Shown here: positions 17,316 to 26,575 of the stretch, piece after piece
How the letters are laid out: every line of letters begins with the position of its first letter
Numbering within the stretch: position 1 is the stretch's first letter
Origin: JBBQYD01 sp942493075
GTDB lineage: Bacteria; Verrucomicrobiota; Verrucomicrobiia; Limisphaerales; UBA8199
DNA: 64,000 nucleotides
Assembly (NCBI GenBank): GCA_942493075.1
Contig: OW818681.1
Span: 1,550,001-1,614,000 of the forward strand
Direction: 5' to 3'
Made by a program: the position numbers and the translations under genes
Notes under the pieces: model-generated
Told to the model about the DNA's origin: nothing
Databases searched by the model: none
The model's input: only the letters and a program-made list of their open reading frames with translations

Positions 17316-19979
17316 TTACGGCTTACATGCCATATTCCCGTCCTTCAACACCTTTGCCAGGAACCTTCCGGTGTGGGAGTGCTTGTTCCGGGCTATTTCC
17401 TCGGGGAAGCCTTGGACAATGATCTTGCCGCCACCATCTCCGCCTTCGGGACCCAGATCGATTACCCAATCGGCTTCAGCAATCAGCTCAAGGTTGTGCT
17501 CAATCACGATCACCGAATGCCCTGCATCGACGAGGCGCTGCAAGACTTCCACGAGCTTATTCACGTCAGCCATGTGCAGGCCGATCGTCGGTTCCTCCAG
17601 GATAAAAAGATTGTGGCGCGCGCGTTCCATAGGGTCTGGCGTGCGCAGGCCTGTCAGCAAATGGGTGACGAGTTTCAGGCGCTGTGCTTCCCCTCCGCTG
17701 AGTGTGGGGCTGGTCTGCCCCAGCTTGATATAGGAAAGCCCGGTATCCACTAGAGCCTGCAAAGGCCGCTTGATCCGCGGCAGACTGTCGAAGAAGGCTA
17801 GCGCTCCCTCGACAGACATCTCCAGCACCTGGGCGATGTTTTTGCCGCTGAACTCAATGTCGAGCGTCTCCCTATTGAACCGGCAGCCACCGCATGCTTC
17901 ACATCGGATGAACGCCGGCGGCAGGAAGTTCATCTCCAGCTTGATCGTTCCCGCTCCCTCGCATTCCGGGCAACGCCCCTCTTTGCTGTTGAACGAGAAA
18001 CGGGAAGGGGAGTATCCCCGCAGTCGTGCCTCCGGGATCTGGGAGAACACGCGCCTGATCTCATCGAAGAAACCAACGTAAGTGGCTGGGATTGAGCGTG
18101 GGGTCCGTCCGATCGGCGATTGGTTCACCTCATAGACGGCTTGGAGGTTTTCATAACCTGCCAGGTTCTCGGGCTTTGAACCCCGTTTTCTCCCTTTCAG
18201 TGCCCGTTCCACTGCGGGCAATAGGCACTCGCGAATTAAGGTGCTTTTGCCCGAGCCGCTGACTCCCGTCACAAGCACCAGCCTGTTCAGCGGAAACTTC
18301 GCCGTGAGATTCTTCAGGTTGTTCTGACTGGCATGCCGAAGCTCGAGCCACTCGTGGTTGCGTTTCACCGGACGCCGTTCACCTCGATGTGGATAAGAGC
18401 GCGAGGCGCGCAAGCATTGTCCGGTGATGGAATCCGGGTGGCGCATCAACTCATCGAGTGTACCCGCTGCTACCACTTGCCCGCCATGCACACCCGCGCC
18501 GGGGCCAAGGTCAAGAATGTAGTCGGCGCGACGCATGGTTTCTTCGTCGTGTTCGACGACCAGAACGGAATTGCCGCGAGCCTTAAGCTTTTCGAGCGCA
18601 GCCAGGAGTTGATCGTTATCGCGGGCATGTAATCCGATTGTTGGCTCATCCAGGATGTAGAGCACGCCGCTGAGGTTGGACCCCAGTTGTGCGGCCAGGC
18701 GGATTCGCTGGGCTTCCCCACCTGAGAGCGTGGGCACTCCGCGACCGAGTTGAAGGTAGCCGAGGCCGACTTCTCCCAAAAACTTAAGCCGCTCCCGTAT
18801 CTCCGGCAAGATATCCCGAGCGATCACAGCGTCGCGTCCCTGGAACTTCACCGGTCGAAATAATTCCGCAGCTTCTTCGACAGCCAGTTTGGCAAAGTCA
18901 TCAGGCGTGAGCCCTTTTTTGGCAAGCGGATGTCGGGGTGGCAATCCAGGAAGTGACAACCGGACTGCCCGCGCGATCGGGTTAAGACGCGAGCCCTGGC
19001 ATTCGGGACAAAGCTCCCGTTCGCCCTCTTGCCATTCATACCAGGACTCCTCGATAGCCTCAGCGCGGGCACCTCGATCGACGTCTGGTAAATAAAAGAG
19101 TTCGCCAAATCCCCGGCAGCGCGGGCACCAGCCTCGGGGGGAATTGTAGCTGAAATTCTTTGGATCAGGTAGCTCGAAAGATTTTCGGCATTCCGGGCAG
19201 GAACGGTCGGTCGAATGGACCGAGGTGTTTCCATCGTCATCCAGCGCCATGATCATGCCTGAGCCGAGCTTCAGTGTTGCTTCGAGCAAGTTCTGAAGCT
19301 CCTCCGGCGTTTGACGTGCAATCTTGCCTGTGACCACCTCGACGTTGTGCTCTCGGAAACGGTCGAGACGAAGACGTTCCGCAGAAAGATGGAGTTCCCC
19401 ATCAGCGCGGATTTGGTCGTAACCATGCCGTGAGGCCCATTCCGCCACATCGGTATGGAATCCCTTCCGATTGCGAACGACCGGAGCTAGCAGGCTCAGT
19501 GGCCCGCGCCGTTTGGCCTCCTGTCGCAGGCTGCGCGCCAGTTCATCCCGTGTCTGGCCGCCCACTGGTTTATGGCAATCGGGGCAATACTGGACACCCA
19601 GCCGCGAAAAGAGCAGCCGCACGAAATGATAAACCTCCGTCACCGTCGCCACGGTGCTTTTGCCTCCACCCCGACTCGTCCGTTGTTCAATACTAACCGA
19701 CGGTGGGATTCCGGTAATCAAGTCAACATCGGGGCGGGAGAGCTGCTCCACGAATTGACGGGCATAGACGTTCATGGAATCCAGAAAACGCCGCTGCCCC
19801 TCAGCAAATAGCAGGTCAAACGCAAGGGTGCTCTTGCCCGAGCCGCTTACGCCAGTGACAACTACAAAGCAGTTCCGTGGAATGGCGCATGACAGGTTTT
19901 TAAGGTTATGCTCCCGTGCTCCATGGATCTCTATCATTTCGGATTGGCCGCGGAGATTTTCGTTCTCAAGTAAGCTCAT
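17316..19979 (-). CDS. UvrA-family excinuclease ABC subunit, second of a tandem pair
   Basis: 887 residues from the ATG at 19979; the frame extends to 20102, but that part overlaps the upstream gene, whose stop is at 19984, leaving a 4-base gap. It shows the double-ATPase UvrA plan: Walker A TGVSGSGKST near residue 43, CxxC pairs in YCPDCHKP and CPECRK...CPRC, first signature LSGGEAQRIRLA, second Walker A again TGVSGSGKST, the C-terminal zinc motif CPECEGAG...CEACGG, and LSGGEAQRLKLV. UvrA recognises distorted DNA for nucleotide excision repair. Which of the tandem copies is the canonical UvrA cannot be told from the window; no uvrB is present. The two may work as a heterodimer. Confidence 0.85.
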   Translation of the reverse strand: MSLLENENLRGQSEMIEIHGAREHNLKNLSCAIPRNCFVVVTGVSGSGKSTLAFDLLFAEGQRRFLDSMNVYARQFVEQLSRPDVDLITGIPPSVSIEQRTSRGGGKSTVATVTEVYHFVRLLFSRLGVQYCPDCHKPVGGQTRDELARSLRQEAKRRGPLSLLAPVVRNRKGFHTDVAEWASRHGYDQIRADGELHLSAERLRLDRFREHNVEVVTGKIARQTPEELQNLLEATLKLGSGMIMALDDDGNTSVHSTDRSCPECRKSFELPDPKNFSYNSPRGWCPRCRGFGELFYLPDVDRGARAEAIEESWYEWQEGERELCPECQGSRLNPIARAVRLSLPGLPPRHPLAKKGLTPDDFAKLAVEEAAELFRPVKFQGRDAVIARDILPEIRERLKFLGEVGLGYLQLGRGVPTLSGGEAQRIRLAAQLGSNLSGVLYILDEPTIGLHARDNDQLLAALEKLKARGNSVLVVEHDEETMRRADYILDLGPGAGVHGGQVVAAGTLDELMRHPDSITGQCLRASRSYPHRGERRPVKRNHEWLELRHASQNNLKNLTAKFPLNRLVLVTGVSGSGKSTLIRECLLPAVERALKGRKRGSKPENLAGYENLQAVYEVNQSPIGRTPRSIPATYVGFFDEIRRVFSQIPEARLRGYSPSRFSFNSKEGRCPECEGAGTIKLEMNFLPPAFIRCEACGGCRFNRETLDIEFSGKNIAQVLEMSVEGALAFFDSLPRIKRPLQALVDTGLSYIKLGQTSPTLSGGEAQRLKLVTHLLTGLRTPDPMERARHNLFILEEPTIGLHMADVNKLVEVLQRLVDAGHSVIVIEHNLELIAEADWVIDLGPEGGDGGGKIIVQGFPEEIARNKHSHTGRFLAKVLKDGNMACKP

Positions 19980-19983
19980 ACAA

Positions 19984-22900
19984 CTACGCTCTCGTTGTGA
20001 CCGGGTGAAGATCGGAAATGGCAGCTCCCATGTGATCGCGCAAGGCTGATCCGGTGTGGCTGCTAGTAGATTCTGCAATGTCAGCAGGTGAGCCTTCGGC
20101 AACTACGAGTCCACCTTCCTCGCCCGCTTCGGGTCCGAGATCGACCACCCAATCGGCCGCCTCGATGACATCTAGATTGTGTTCGATAACAAGCACGCTG
20201 TGCCCGGCCCTTACCAGTCGCTTGAACACAGCCAGCAGCACTCGGACGTCCTCGAAATGCAGGCCAGTAGTCGGCTCATCAAATAGAAAGAGCGTGCGAC
20301 GGCTGGTTTCAGCCTGGTCACCGCCGCTCTCGGCGAGTTCTCGAACAAGTTTGAGTCGCTGACTCTCCCCGCCCGAGAGTGTGTTGATCGGCTGCCCCAG
20401 CTTCAGGTAGCCCAAACCTACCTCCTGGAGCAGAGACAAGCTCTGGCGGGCACGGCGGGCCGGCCCTTGCTCGCCGAAACTCTTCAGGAATTCCAAAACC
20501 TCATCAATCGTGGCTTCCAGAACGTCCCCAATGGACAAGGCCGCTGGTGGTTTCGTGCCTAACCTTCGCGCTTTTCGTTCTCCAGTTGGCTGGCTGGCTG
20601 GAGCCGGTGGAGAGATCTTGATTCGTAGAATGTGCTCGCGGTACCTGCGTCCTTCACAATCCGGGCAGCGCACAAACACATCGCTTAAGAACTGCATTTC
20701 AATCTTCTCAAAGCCGGCGCCCCGACAGCGTTCGCATTGACCCTGGCTGGAGTTGAAGCTAAACGCACTTGCGTTGAGGCCGCGCTGGCGGGCCTCCTCA
20801 CTTTGGGCGAATAACTCACGGATATCATCGAAAGCTCCGGTATATACCGCAGGATTCGAGCGAGGCGTTTTGCCCAGAACAGCCTGATCGACCAGAACGG
20901 TATGCTGCAAACTCTCCCAGCCCTCCAAACTGAACTGGCGCGCCCCGGGCGAGGCCTCCAAATCCTCCGAATCCGTTTCCTCCGCTGCATCTTCAGCGAG
21001 GCGGTCCGACGCCTTCAGATCGATCGTGCCCGCGCGCTTCAAGCGATCAACAAGCGCCGGATACAGAACCTCGCGAACCAATGTCGTTTTGCCGGACCCG
21101 CTGACTCCCGTCACGCAGACGAATCTGCCAAGCGGGATCCTTACGGTGAGATTTCTCAGGTTTCGGAATCGCACATTGCGCAGAGTGAGCATGGATGCCT
21201 TGGATGGCAGGGGCATTGGCAGATCATGTAACGCCAGTGGCTCTGGCCCGGGTTCGCCCAACTCGCAGGTATCGCGACTGACACCGCGCCGGTGAAGATG
21301 CAACGCACCGGTTCCGTTACCGTCTCTCCTGCGCAAATAGCGGCCGGTCAGCGACACCTCGCTTCTGAGGATCTCATCATAGGTTCCCTGGAATACGACT
21401 TGTCCACCTGTCGCGCCATGGCCCGGGCCTAAGTCGATTATCTGATCAGCGGCGCGCATGACGAGTGCTTCGTGCTCAACCACTACTACGGTGTTGCCGC
21501 CATCGCGCAGCTTCTTGAGCACTGAGACCAACCGTGCAGTGTCGCGAGGATGAAGCCCCACGCTGGGTTCATCCAACACGAACAGCGTATTAACCAGCCG
21601 GCTCCCAAGACAGGTGGTGAGATTCACGCGCTCGGTTTCACCTCCGGAAAGTGACCGGGTGGGCCGGTCCAACGTCAAATAGCCAAGCCCCACCTCATTG
21701 AGAAATCCCAGGCGAGCTGTGACTTCTTCCAGGATCATCCGCATGGGATCACGCCCTCCGGGACGGCCTGTAATCAACCTGTTCGCAAAGTGGCAGGCGT
21801 CCTTTACTGTGAGCCGATAAAAATCAGCTAGCGTCAGTTGGCTTTCTCCTGTTTGACCCGGTGGATGCCATTTCGCTCGATAAAGCAATGTCTGCGGTTG
21901 GAAACGTGCGCCTTGGCAATCCGGGCACAGGGTGTAAGCCCGATAACGGGAAAGCAGCACGCGAACGTGCATCTTGTAAGCCTTGGATTCGAGCCAGCGG
22001 AAGTAGCCTTTGACACCGTACCATGCGTTTGGCCACTCATGAGCCGGGTCCTTGCCGTAACCAGGTTCACCATCAATGACGAGTTTCTGCCAGCGCTCCG
22101 GCAGTTGGTCGAACGGGACATCGGTCGGGATATGAAACTGCCGGCACGTGCGCATCAAATCCTGCTGGCACTCGGCAGATTGTCCTGAGAGCCACGGTTT
22201 CACTACTCCTTGTGCCAAGGTGCGGGACCGGTCAGGCATTGCCAGGTCGTAATCAATGCGGATGATTCGCCCGAACCCCTTGCAGGCGGGACAAGCACCG
22301 ACCGGATGATTGAAGCTAAACAGGGCAGGGGAAGGCTCAGGATATGCAATGTCGCACGATGCGCAATGCAGCCTGTTGGAAAAGCGCCGAGGTTCACCTA
22401 TCGAGTCACTTGACAATAAAGGGACGATACTGAGAGCTCCCTTGCCGAAGTGTGCCGCCTGCTCGCAAGCTTCGATGAAACGTGCACGGGAGCCGGGCAC
22501 TAGTTTTACCCGGTCCTGGATGACGGTAAGCTGACCCGTCTTCTGCAATGTGGCGCCAAGGGAGTCGGCCTCTTCCAGACGGACAATTCTGTCTCCGACC
22601 AGCAGCCGTTGGTAGCCCTGTCGACCGACCAACTCCAGCGAATCGGCCAGCGAGAGCTTTTCGCTCAACGGCAGTGAGAAGACAATCAGGTGCTCGGCGC
22701 TGGGATCTGAGGCTTTCTGAAGCTCCGTCCAAATGGACTGAGGCGAATCTTTGCGCACCAGGCGTCCACATTCACGGCAATAGAGGTCCGCGATATGAAC
22801 CCATAGCATCTTCATGTAATCGCAAATCTCAGTCATGGTGCCGACAGTCGAGCGGGTGGAGCGGACGGCGTTTCGCTGTTCGATGGCGATGGCAGGCGGG

Positions 22901-23154
22901 ATGCCTTCGATGGCGTCCACCTGTGGTTTGTCCATGCGATCCAGGAATTGACGGGCATAGGGCGAAAATGTTTCCACATACCGTCGCTGGCCTTCAGCAA
23001 ATAAGGTGTCAAACGCGAGGGAACTCTTGCCGGAACCACTCAAGCCTGTGATGACGATCAAACGGTTGAGCGGCAGATCGAGGTCAAAATTCTTCAGGTT
23101 GTTGTGGCGCGCGCCTTTGAGGCGGATGACAGAATGGACAGGTGATTTGGGCAT
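19984..23154 (-). CDS. uvrA: UvrA-family excinuclease ABC subunit, first of a tandem pair
   Basis: 1056 residues, longer than the usual ~940. Walker A TGLSGSGKSSLAF near residue 35, the QRRYVETFSPYARQFLDRMDKP region, the UvrB-binding/insertion domain with CxxC motifs (YCREC, CASC, CPACKGFG), LSGGETERVNL as the first signature, second Walker A TGVSGSGKTTLV, a Glu/Asp-rich insertion of about 40 residues (AEDAAEETDSEDLEASPG), CERCRGAG...CPDCEG and LSGGESQRLKL. Its signature GGETE differs from the common GGEAQ. It is the promoter-proximal gene of the minus-strand pair and may be a class II (UvrA2-like) paralogue; assignment between uvrA and uvrA2 is uncertain. Confidence 0.85.
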   Translation of the reverse strand: MPKSPVHSVIRLKGARHNNLKNFDLDLPLNRLIVITGLSGSGKSSLAFDTLFAEGQRRYVETFSPYARQFLDRMDKPQVDAIEGIPPAIAIEQRNAVRSTRSTVGTMTEICDYMKMLWVHIADLYCRECGRLVRKDSPQSIWTELQKASDPSAEHLIVFSLPLSEKLSLADSLELVGRQGYQRLLVGDRIVRLEEADSLGATLQKTGQLTVIQDRVKLVPGSRARFIEACEQAAHFGKGALSIVPLLSSDSIGEPRRFSNRLHCASCDIAYPEPSPALFSFNHPVGACPACKGFGRIIRIDYDLAMPDRSRTLAQGVVKPWLSGQSAECQQDLMRTCRQFHIPTDVPFDQLPERWQKLVIDGEPGYGKDPAHEWPNAWYGVKGYFRWLESKAYKMHVRVLLSRYRAYTLCPDCQGARFQPQTLLYRAKWHPPGQTGESQLTLADFYRLTVKDACHFANRLITGRPGGRDPMRMILEEVTARLGFLNEVGLGYLTLDRPTRSLSGGETERVNLTTCLGSRLVNTLFVLDEPSVGLHPRDTARLVSVLKKLRDGGNTVVVVEHEALVMRAADQIIDLGPGHGATGGQVVFQGTYDEILRSEVSLTGRYLRRRDGNGTGALHLHRRGVSRDTCELGEPGPEPLALHDLPMPLPSKASMLTLRNVRFRNLRNLTVRIPLGRFVCVTGVSGSGKTTLVREVLYPALVDRLKRAGTIDLKASDRLAEDAAEETDSEDLEASPGARQFSLEGWESLQHTVLVDQAVLGKTPRSNPAVYTGAFDDIRELFAQSEEARQRGLNASAFSFNSSQGQCERCRGAGFEKIEMQFLSDVFVRCPDCEGRRYREHILRIKISPPAPASQPTGERKARRLGTKPPAALSIGDVLEATIDEVLEFLKSFGEQGPARRARQSLSLLQEVGLGYLKLGQPINTLSGGESQRLKLVRELAESGGDQAETSRRTLFLFDEPTTGLHFEDVRVLLAVFKRLVRAGHSVLVIEHNLDVIEAADWVVDLGPEAGEEGGLVVAEGSPADIAESTSSHTGSALRDHMGAAISDLHPVTTRA

Positions 23155-23350
23155 GGTACGGCAAAAATCAACAGCTCAAGCCCCGCCTAACACCCGGCAG
23201 GGCCTGAGCATGTTTGAAGTATAGCATAGTTCCCGGTCAAAGGGGCCAAGGTTAATACAGTTACGCCGCGCTTGCAATCTGGCCCAACCCGCTCCATGCT
23301 GGTGAGACGGCATAGCGAGGTGCGCGGGTATGCGCATCTGTCGTGATGGA

Positions 23351-25087
23351 ATGAGTACATTACCTGATAACGAACTCGACCTGGAAAAGCTCTTTTTGCC
23401 CGCCTGGGCCCAAGAGTCACCCTCCACTTCTTCAAAATACGCCCACTACGAAGGCGAATCCGACCGTTTTGATCGCTCCAGAGGGCGCGGTCCTGAACGG
23501 CCCGGCCCTCGCCCACCCCGCCGAGATGGCGGGCCGGGAGGGCAACGCGGCGGTGAGAACCGGTCGCGCGGCCCTGGGGGTCCCGGTGGCCCCGGGCGTC
23601 CGGGTGATCGCCGCGAAGGGCGGCGGGATCAGCGTGGGGACGGGCGTCGTCCCGAGCCGCAGCGCCGGGAACCACCCGCACCGTTGCCAGAGCTCAATGT
23701 TAGCCTGGTCCCCGACCGTAAGGGCGTGGAATCACTGGCGCGTCAAATTAAGATGACCGGACGCGCTTACCCGCTCTTTGATATCGCTCAGATGATCCTG
23801 CAGAAGCCTGAGCGGCACGAGGTCGTTTTTGCGGTCAAAAAGAACGCAGAGGGCAAACCGGTCCAGCCGCTCTTCGTATGTGCTCTGGACGATTCCCTTT
23901 GGCTTTCTGAAGACGAGGCTGCCGGGCATGTCCTGCGCAAGCATTTCGAGACGTTCTACCAGGCCGAAAAGACGGCTACCGAGCCGCCCAAAGGCACGTA
24001 TACGTTTGTGGCACAATGCGGGTTCAGCGGTGTCATTCTGGGCCCGCCCAATCACCACGATTACCAAAACCAGCTCCGTAAGCTGCACACACAGAGGTTT
24101 GCCCGAATGCCTTTCGACGCCTTCAAGGCACGCGTCAAGATCGTGCGTGACGAGGAAGTCGTAAAGAAATGGGTCGAAGAACAGAGCTGGAAGACCGAAT
24201 ACGTTTGCCTGAACCTTCCTGAGCCCATGCGTTTAGCTTCGATGGCCGACGTCGAAAAGCATTTCCGCGAGGTGCATAAGGACAACATCATCAAGCAGGT
24301 TGAGGCTCACACCTTGGCAGGGACTGCTGCTCGCAACCTGCGCAGCCCCGAGTTGGCCCGCTTTTATCGCACCATTTGGGACGATCAGCGCCGGTTCCCG
24401 TTGCAGATTGCCACTGTATTGAGCCAGCAATTTGCCGGATTTGGCCTGCAGTTCTTTAAGGTCAACAAGACCATCACTCACGTATCTGTGGCGCGTCCGC
24501 ACTACCTGGATCTGGCTGCGACGCCCGTTTCGGAAGGCGTGAAGAAGATCGTTGATTTCATCAACTCGCACGCGAAGTGCAACCGCCGCACCTTGGTCGA
24601 GGCTTTGGCACCTACACCGAGTGCTCCTGTGGCTGCCCCGGCAGCTCCTGTGGCTCCGGCGGTTGAAGGACAGCCCGTCGCGCCCTCGGCCGAAGCTCCG
24701 GCCCGTGCAGCGGATCAGCCGACTTCCGAACAGACTGCCTTGATTGCTGACCTGCATTGGCTCATTCATCAGGGGCATGTGATCGAGTTTGCCACCGGCA
24801 TTTTGGAGACGGCCAAGAAACCGCTGCCCAAGCCGCCAAAACCGGCGAAGGCGCCAGAGAAGCCTGCCGAAGTAACAGCTCCGGAGCAGCCTGCTGCCCA
24901 GCCTGAACAGGCCGGCCAGACGGAGGTTCCTGCTCAGTCTGCCGATGCAGGTGCTGCGGCTCCAGCGGTCGAAACGGCTGCAACAATTATTGAGCCTGCC
25001 TCAGCCATTCCTGGCGAGACGGCTACTTCGGACAACAATTCGGGAGAGGCAGAAGCGCCTAAGCCCGAGCCTCCGCAAACATCATAG
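23351..25087 (+). CDS. RGG/proline-rich protein of unknown function, upstream of an RNA helicase
   Basis: 578 residues from ATG 23351. Residues ~40-105 are a low-complexity Arg/Gly/Pro segment with RGG- and RPG-like repeats (RSRGRGPERPGPRPPRRDGG), as in RNA-binding disordered tails. A folded middle (about 110-420) has predicted mixed alpha/beta content (SLARQIKMTGRAYPLFDIAQMILQ, YVCLNLPEPMRL) that I do not recognise. The C-terminus (about 420-578) is an Ala/Pro/Glu-rich linker. The gene precedes a DEAD-box helicase by 92 bases with an RNA hairpin between them, so a role in RNA metabolism is likely but inferred. Confidence 0.6.
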   Translation: MSTLPDNELDLEKLFLPAWAQESPSTSSKYAHYEGESDRFDRSRGRGPERPGPRPPRRDGGPGGQRGGENRSRGPGGPGGPGRPGDRREGRRDQRGDGRRPEPQRREPPAPLPELNVSLVPDRKGVESLARQIKMTGRAYPLFDIAQMILQKPERHEVVFAVKKNAEGKPVQPLFVCALDDSLWLSEDEAAGHVLRKHFETFYQAEKTATEPPKGTYTFVAQCGFSGVILGPPNHHDYQNQLRKLHTQRFARMPFDAFKARVKIVRDEEVVKKWVEEQSWKTEYVCLNLPEPMRLASMADVEKHFREVHKDNIIKQVEAHTLAGTAARNLRSPELARFYRTIWDDQRRFPLQIATVLSQQFAGFGLQFFKVNKTITHVSVARPHYLDLAATPVSEGVKKIVDFINSHAKCNRRTLVEALAPTPSAPVAAPAAPVAPAVEGQPVAPSAEAPARAADQPTSEQTALIADLHWLIHQGHVIEFATGILETAKKPLPKPPKPAKAPEKPAEVTAPEQPAAQPEQAGQTEVPAQSADAGAAAPAVETAATIIEPASAIPGETATSDNNSGEAEAPKPEPPQTS

Positions 25088-25099
25088 TCGGAGAGGATA

Positions 25100-25144
25100 C
25101 CATTTTCGCCAAGGCGACCCATTCCGGGTGGTCTTGGCAAATGG
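25100..25144 (+). promoter_or_regulatory. Strong stem-loop between the RGG protein and the helicase gene
   Basis: Nested arms CCATTT/AAATGG, GCCAAG/CTTGGC and ACCC/GGGT are separated by small internal loops, with apical loop ATTCC. There is no U-tract, so it is not a standard terminator. A second small hairpin GGCAG-TTAAA-CTGCC lies just downstream, before the helicase ATG. It could be an attenuator, a processing site or an autoregulatory target for the helicase. Confidence 0.55.
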
Positions 25145-25179
25145 TTTGCTGGAAAGGCAGTTAAACTGCCACACCTAAT

Positions 25180-26409
25180 ATGGGTTTTACTAAGCTGGGT
25201 CTGTCGACCGCAATGCTTCAAGGCATCAAAGCCATGGGGTATGTGGAACCGACACCCATTCAGTTGCGCGCGATTCCGTTGATTTTGGAGGGCCGCGATA
25301 TCATTGGCAGCGCCCAGACGGGCACCGGAAAGACGGCGGCATTTGCACTGCCAATCCTCACGAAGATTGACAAGCACGGGCCTGGTCCAACGGTTCTAAT
25401 CCTTGAGCCCACTCGCGAGCTCGCGGCTCAGGTGGAGACCGCTGTTCATGACTTCTCACGTTTCACCAATCTACACACTGCCGTCGTTTTTGGCGGTGTT
25501 GGTTATGGGAAGCAAAATGAGGCTTTAGAGCGTGGCGTCGATGTCATGATCGCGACCCCTGGGCGGTTACTCGATCACTTACAACGGGGTACATGCCGAT
25601 TAGACCTGGTGCGTTACCTGGTTCTGGATGAGGCCGATCGCATGCTGGACATGGGTTTTCTTCCGGATGTTCGCCGCATCGTCCAGCGTTGTCCCCGACA
25701 GCGCCATACCTCCCTTTTCTCTGCGACAATTCCGGTGCAGATCGAGACGCTCATCAAATGGGCGATGAACAACCCGGAGACTGTAGAGATCGGCGCCCGG
25801 CGCTCACCCGCTGAGACGGTTCGGCACGTGATCTATCCAGTGTCAGATATGCAAAAGAGCGATCTGGTTCTGGAGCTGCTCAAGCGGGTTAAATGCGATT
25901 CGGCTATCATCTTCTGTCGCACCAAGCACGGGGCCGACCGAGTTGCGAATCTCTTGAAGCGCAACAGCCATTCCGTGGCGGTGCTTCACTCGAACCGCAC
26001 GCAACGAGAACGTGAGCAAGCGCTTAAGGGGTTCCGAGAGGGCCGTTATGAGGTGCTGGTGGCTACGGATATCGCCGCACGAGGCCTTGATATCGCAGAT
26101 GTCAGTCACGTCATCAATTATGATGTGCCTCAGCATCCGGAAGATTATATCCACCGTATTGGAAGAACCGGTCGCATGGAAGCGCGGGGGGACGCCTTCA
26201 CAATCATGGTGGCTGAGGATGCGACTCACGTGCAGGCTATCGAACGATTTATCAGCCAGAAGATTCCCCGATTGAAGTTGGAGAACTTTGATTACCGTTA
26301 TACCGCTCTGTTTGAACAGGATAAGCCCGGGCATACTGGCGGGGTGACCCGCGCTCGTGGTGCCCGAATCCGAGGAGGCTACTTTTATGCCCCCTCCCGC
26401 AGACGCTAA
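25180..26409 (+). CDS. DEAD-box ATP-dependent RNA helicase (RhlE-like)
   Basis: 409 residues. All SF2 DEAD-box motifs are present in order: Q motif GYVEPTPIQ, motif I AQTGTGKT, PTRELAAQ, TPGR, DEAD in LVLDEADRMLD, SAT, then domain 2 with IIFCRTKHGADRV, LVATDIAARGLDI and HRIGRTGR. The C-terminal extension is short and basic, ending GGYFYAPSRRR. RhlE/CsdA-type helicases unwind RNA in ribosome assembly and mRNA decay, often at low temperature. The upstream partner is the RGG protein. There is no ribosome binding site right before ATG 25180; a GGAAAGG lies about 20 bases upstream. Confidence 0.9.
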   Translation: MGFTKLGLSTAMLQGIKAMGYVEPTPIQLRAIPLILEGRDIIGSAQTGTGKTAAFALPILTKIDKHGPGPTVLILEPTRELAAQVETAVHDFSRFTNLHTAVVFGGVGYGKQNEALERGVDVMIATPGRLLDHLQRGTCRLDLVRYLVLDEADRMLDMGFLPDVRRIVQRCPRQRHTSLFSATIPVQIETLIKWAMNNPETVEIGARRSPAETVRHVIYPVSDMQKSDLVLELLKRVKCDSAIIFCRTKHGADRVANLLKRNSHSVAVLHSNRTQREREQALKGFREGRYEVLVATDIAARGLDIADVSHVINYDVPQHPEDYIHRIGRTGRMEARGDAFTIMVAEDATHVQAIERFISQKIPRLKLENFDYRYTALFEQDKPGHTGGVTRARGARIRGGYFYAPSRRR

Positions 26410-26534
26410 TCTGTCACCTGGGCCCCAGATTGTCGTGGGCTCTACCCGGCTGTGATCCGTGTAAGAGCCCGATCATCTTTGACCTTTGTCGGTTTGTCGG
26501 TCCATAGCGATCCGGATTTAGGGTTGTCAACTGT

Positions 26535-26564
26535 TTGACATCCTGTTTGCTTCTTCGGTATATT
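26535..26564 (+). promoter_or_regulatory. Promoter of asd
   Basis: The -35 TTGACA (26535-26540) is a perfect consensus, followed by an 18-base spacer and TATATT (26559-26564). Start of transcription would fall about 5 bases before the ATG at 26576, so the message would be nearly leaderless. Confidence 0.7.
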
Positions 26565-26575
26565 CTGCCCCCTTT

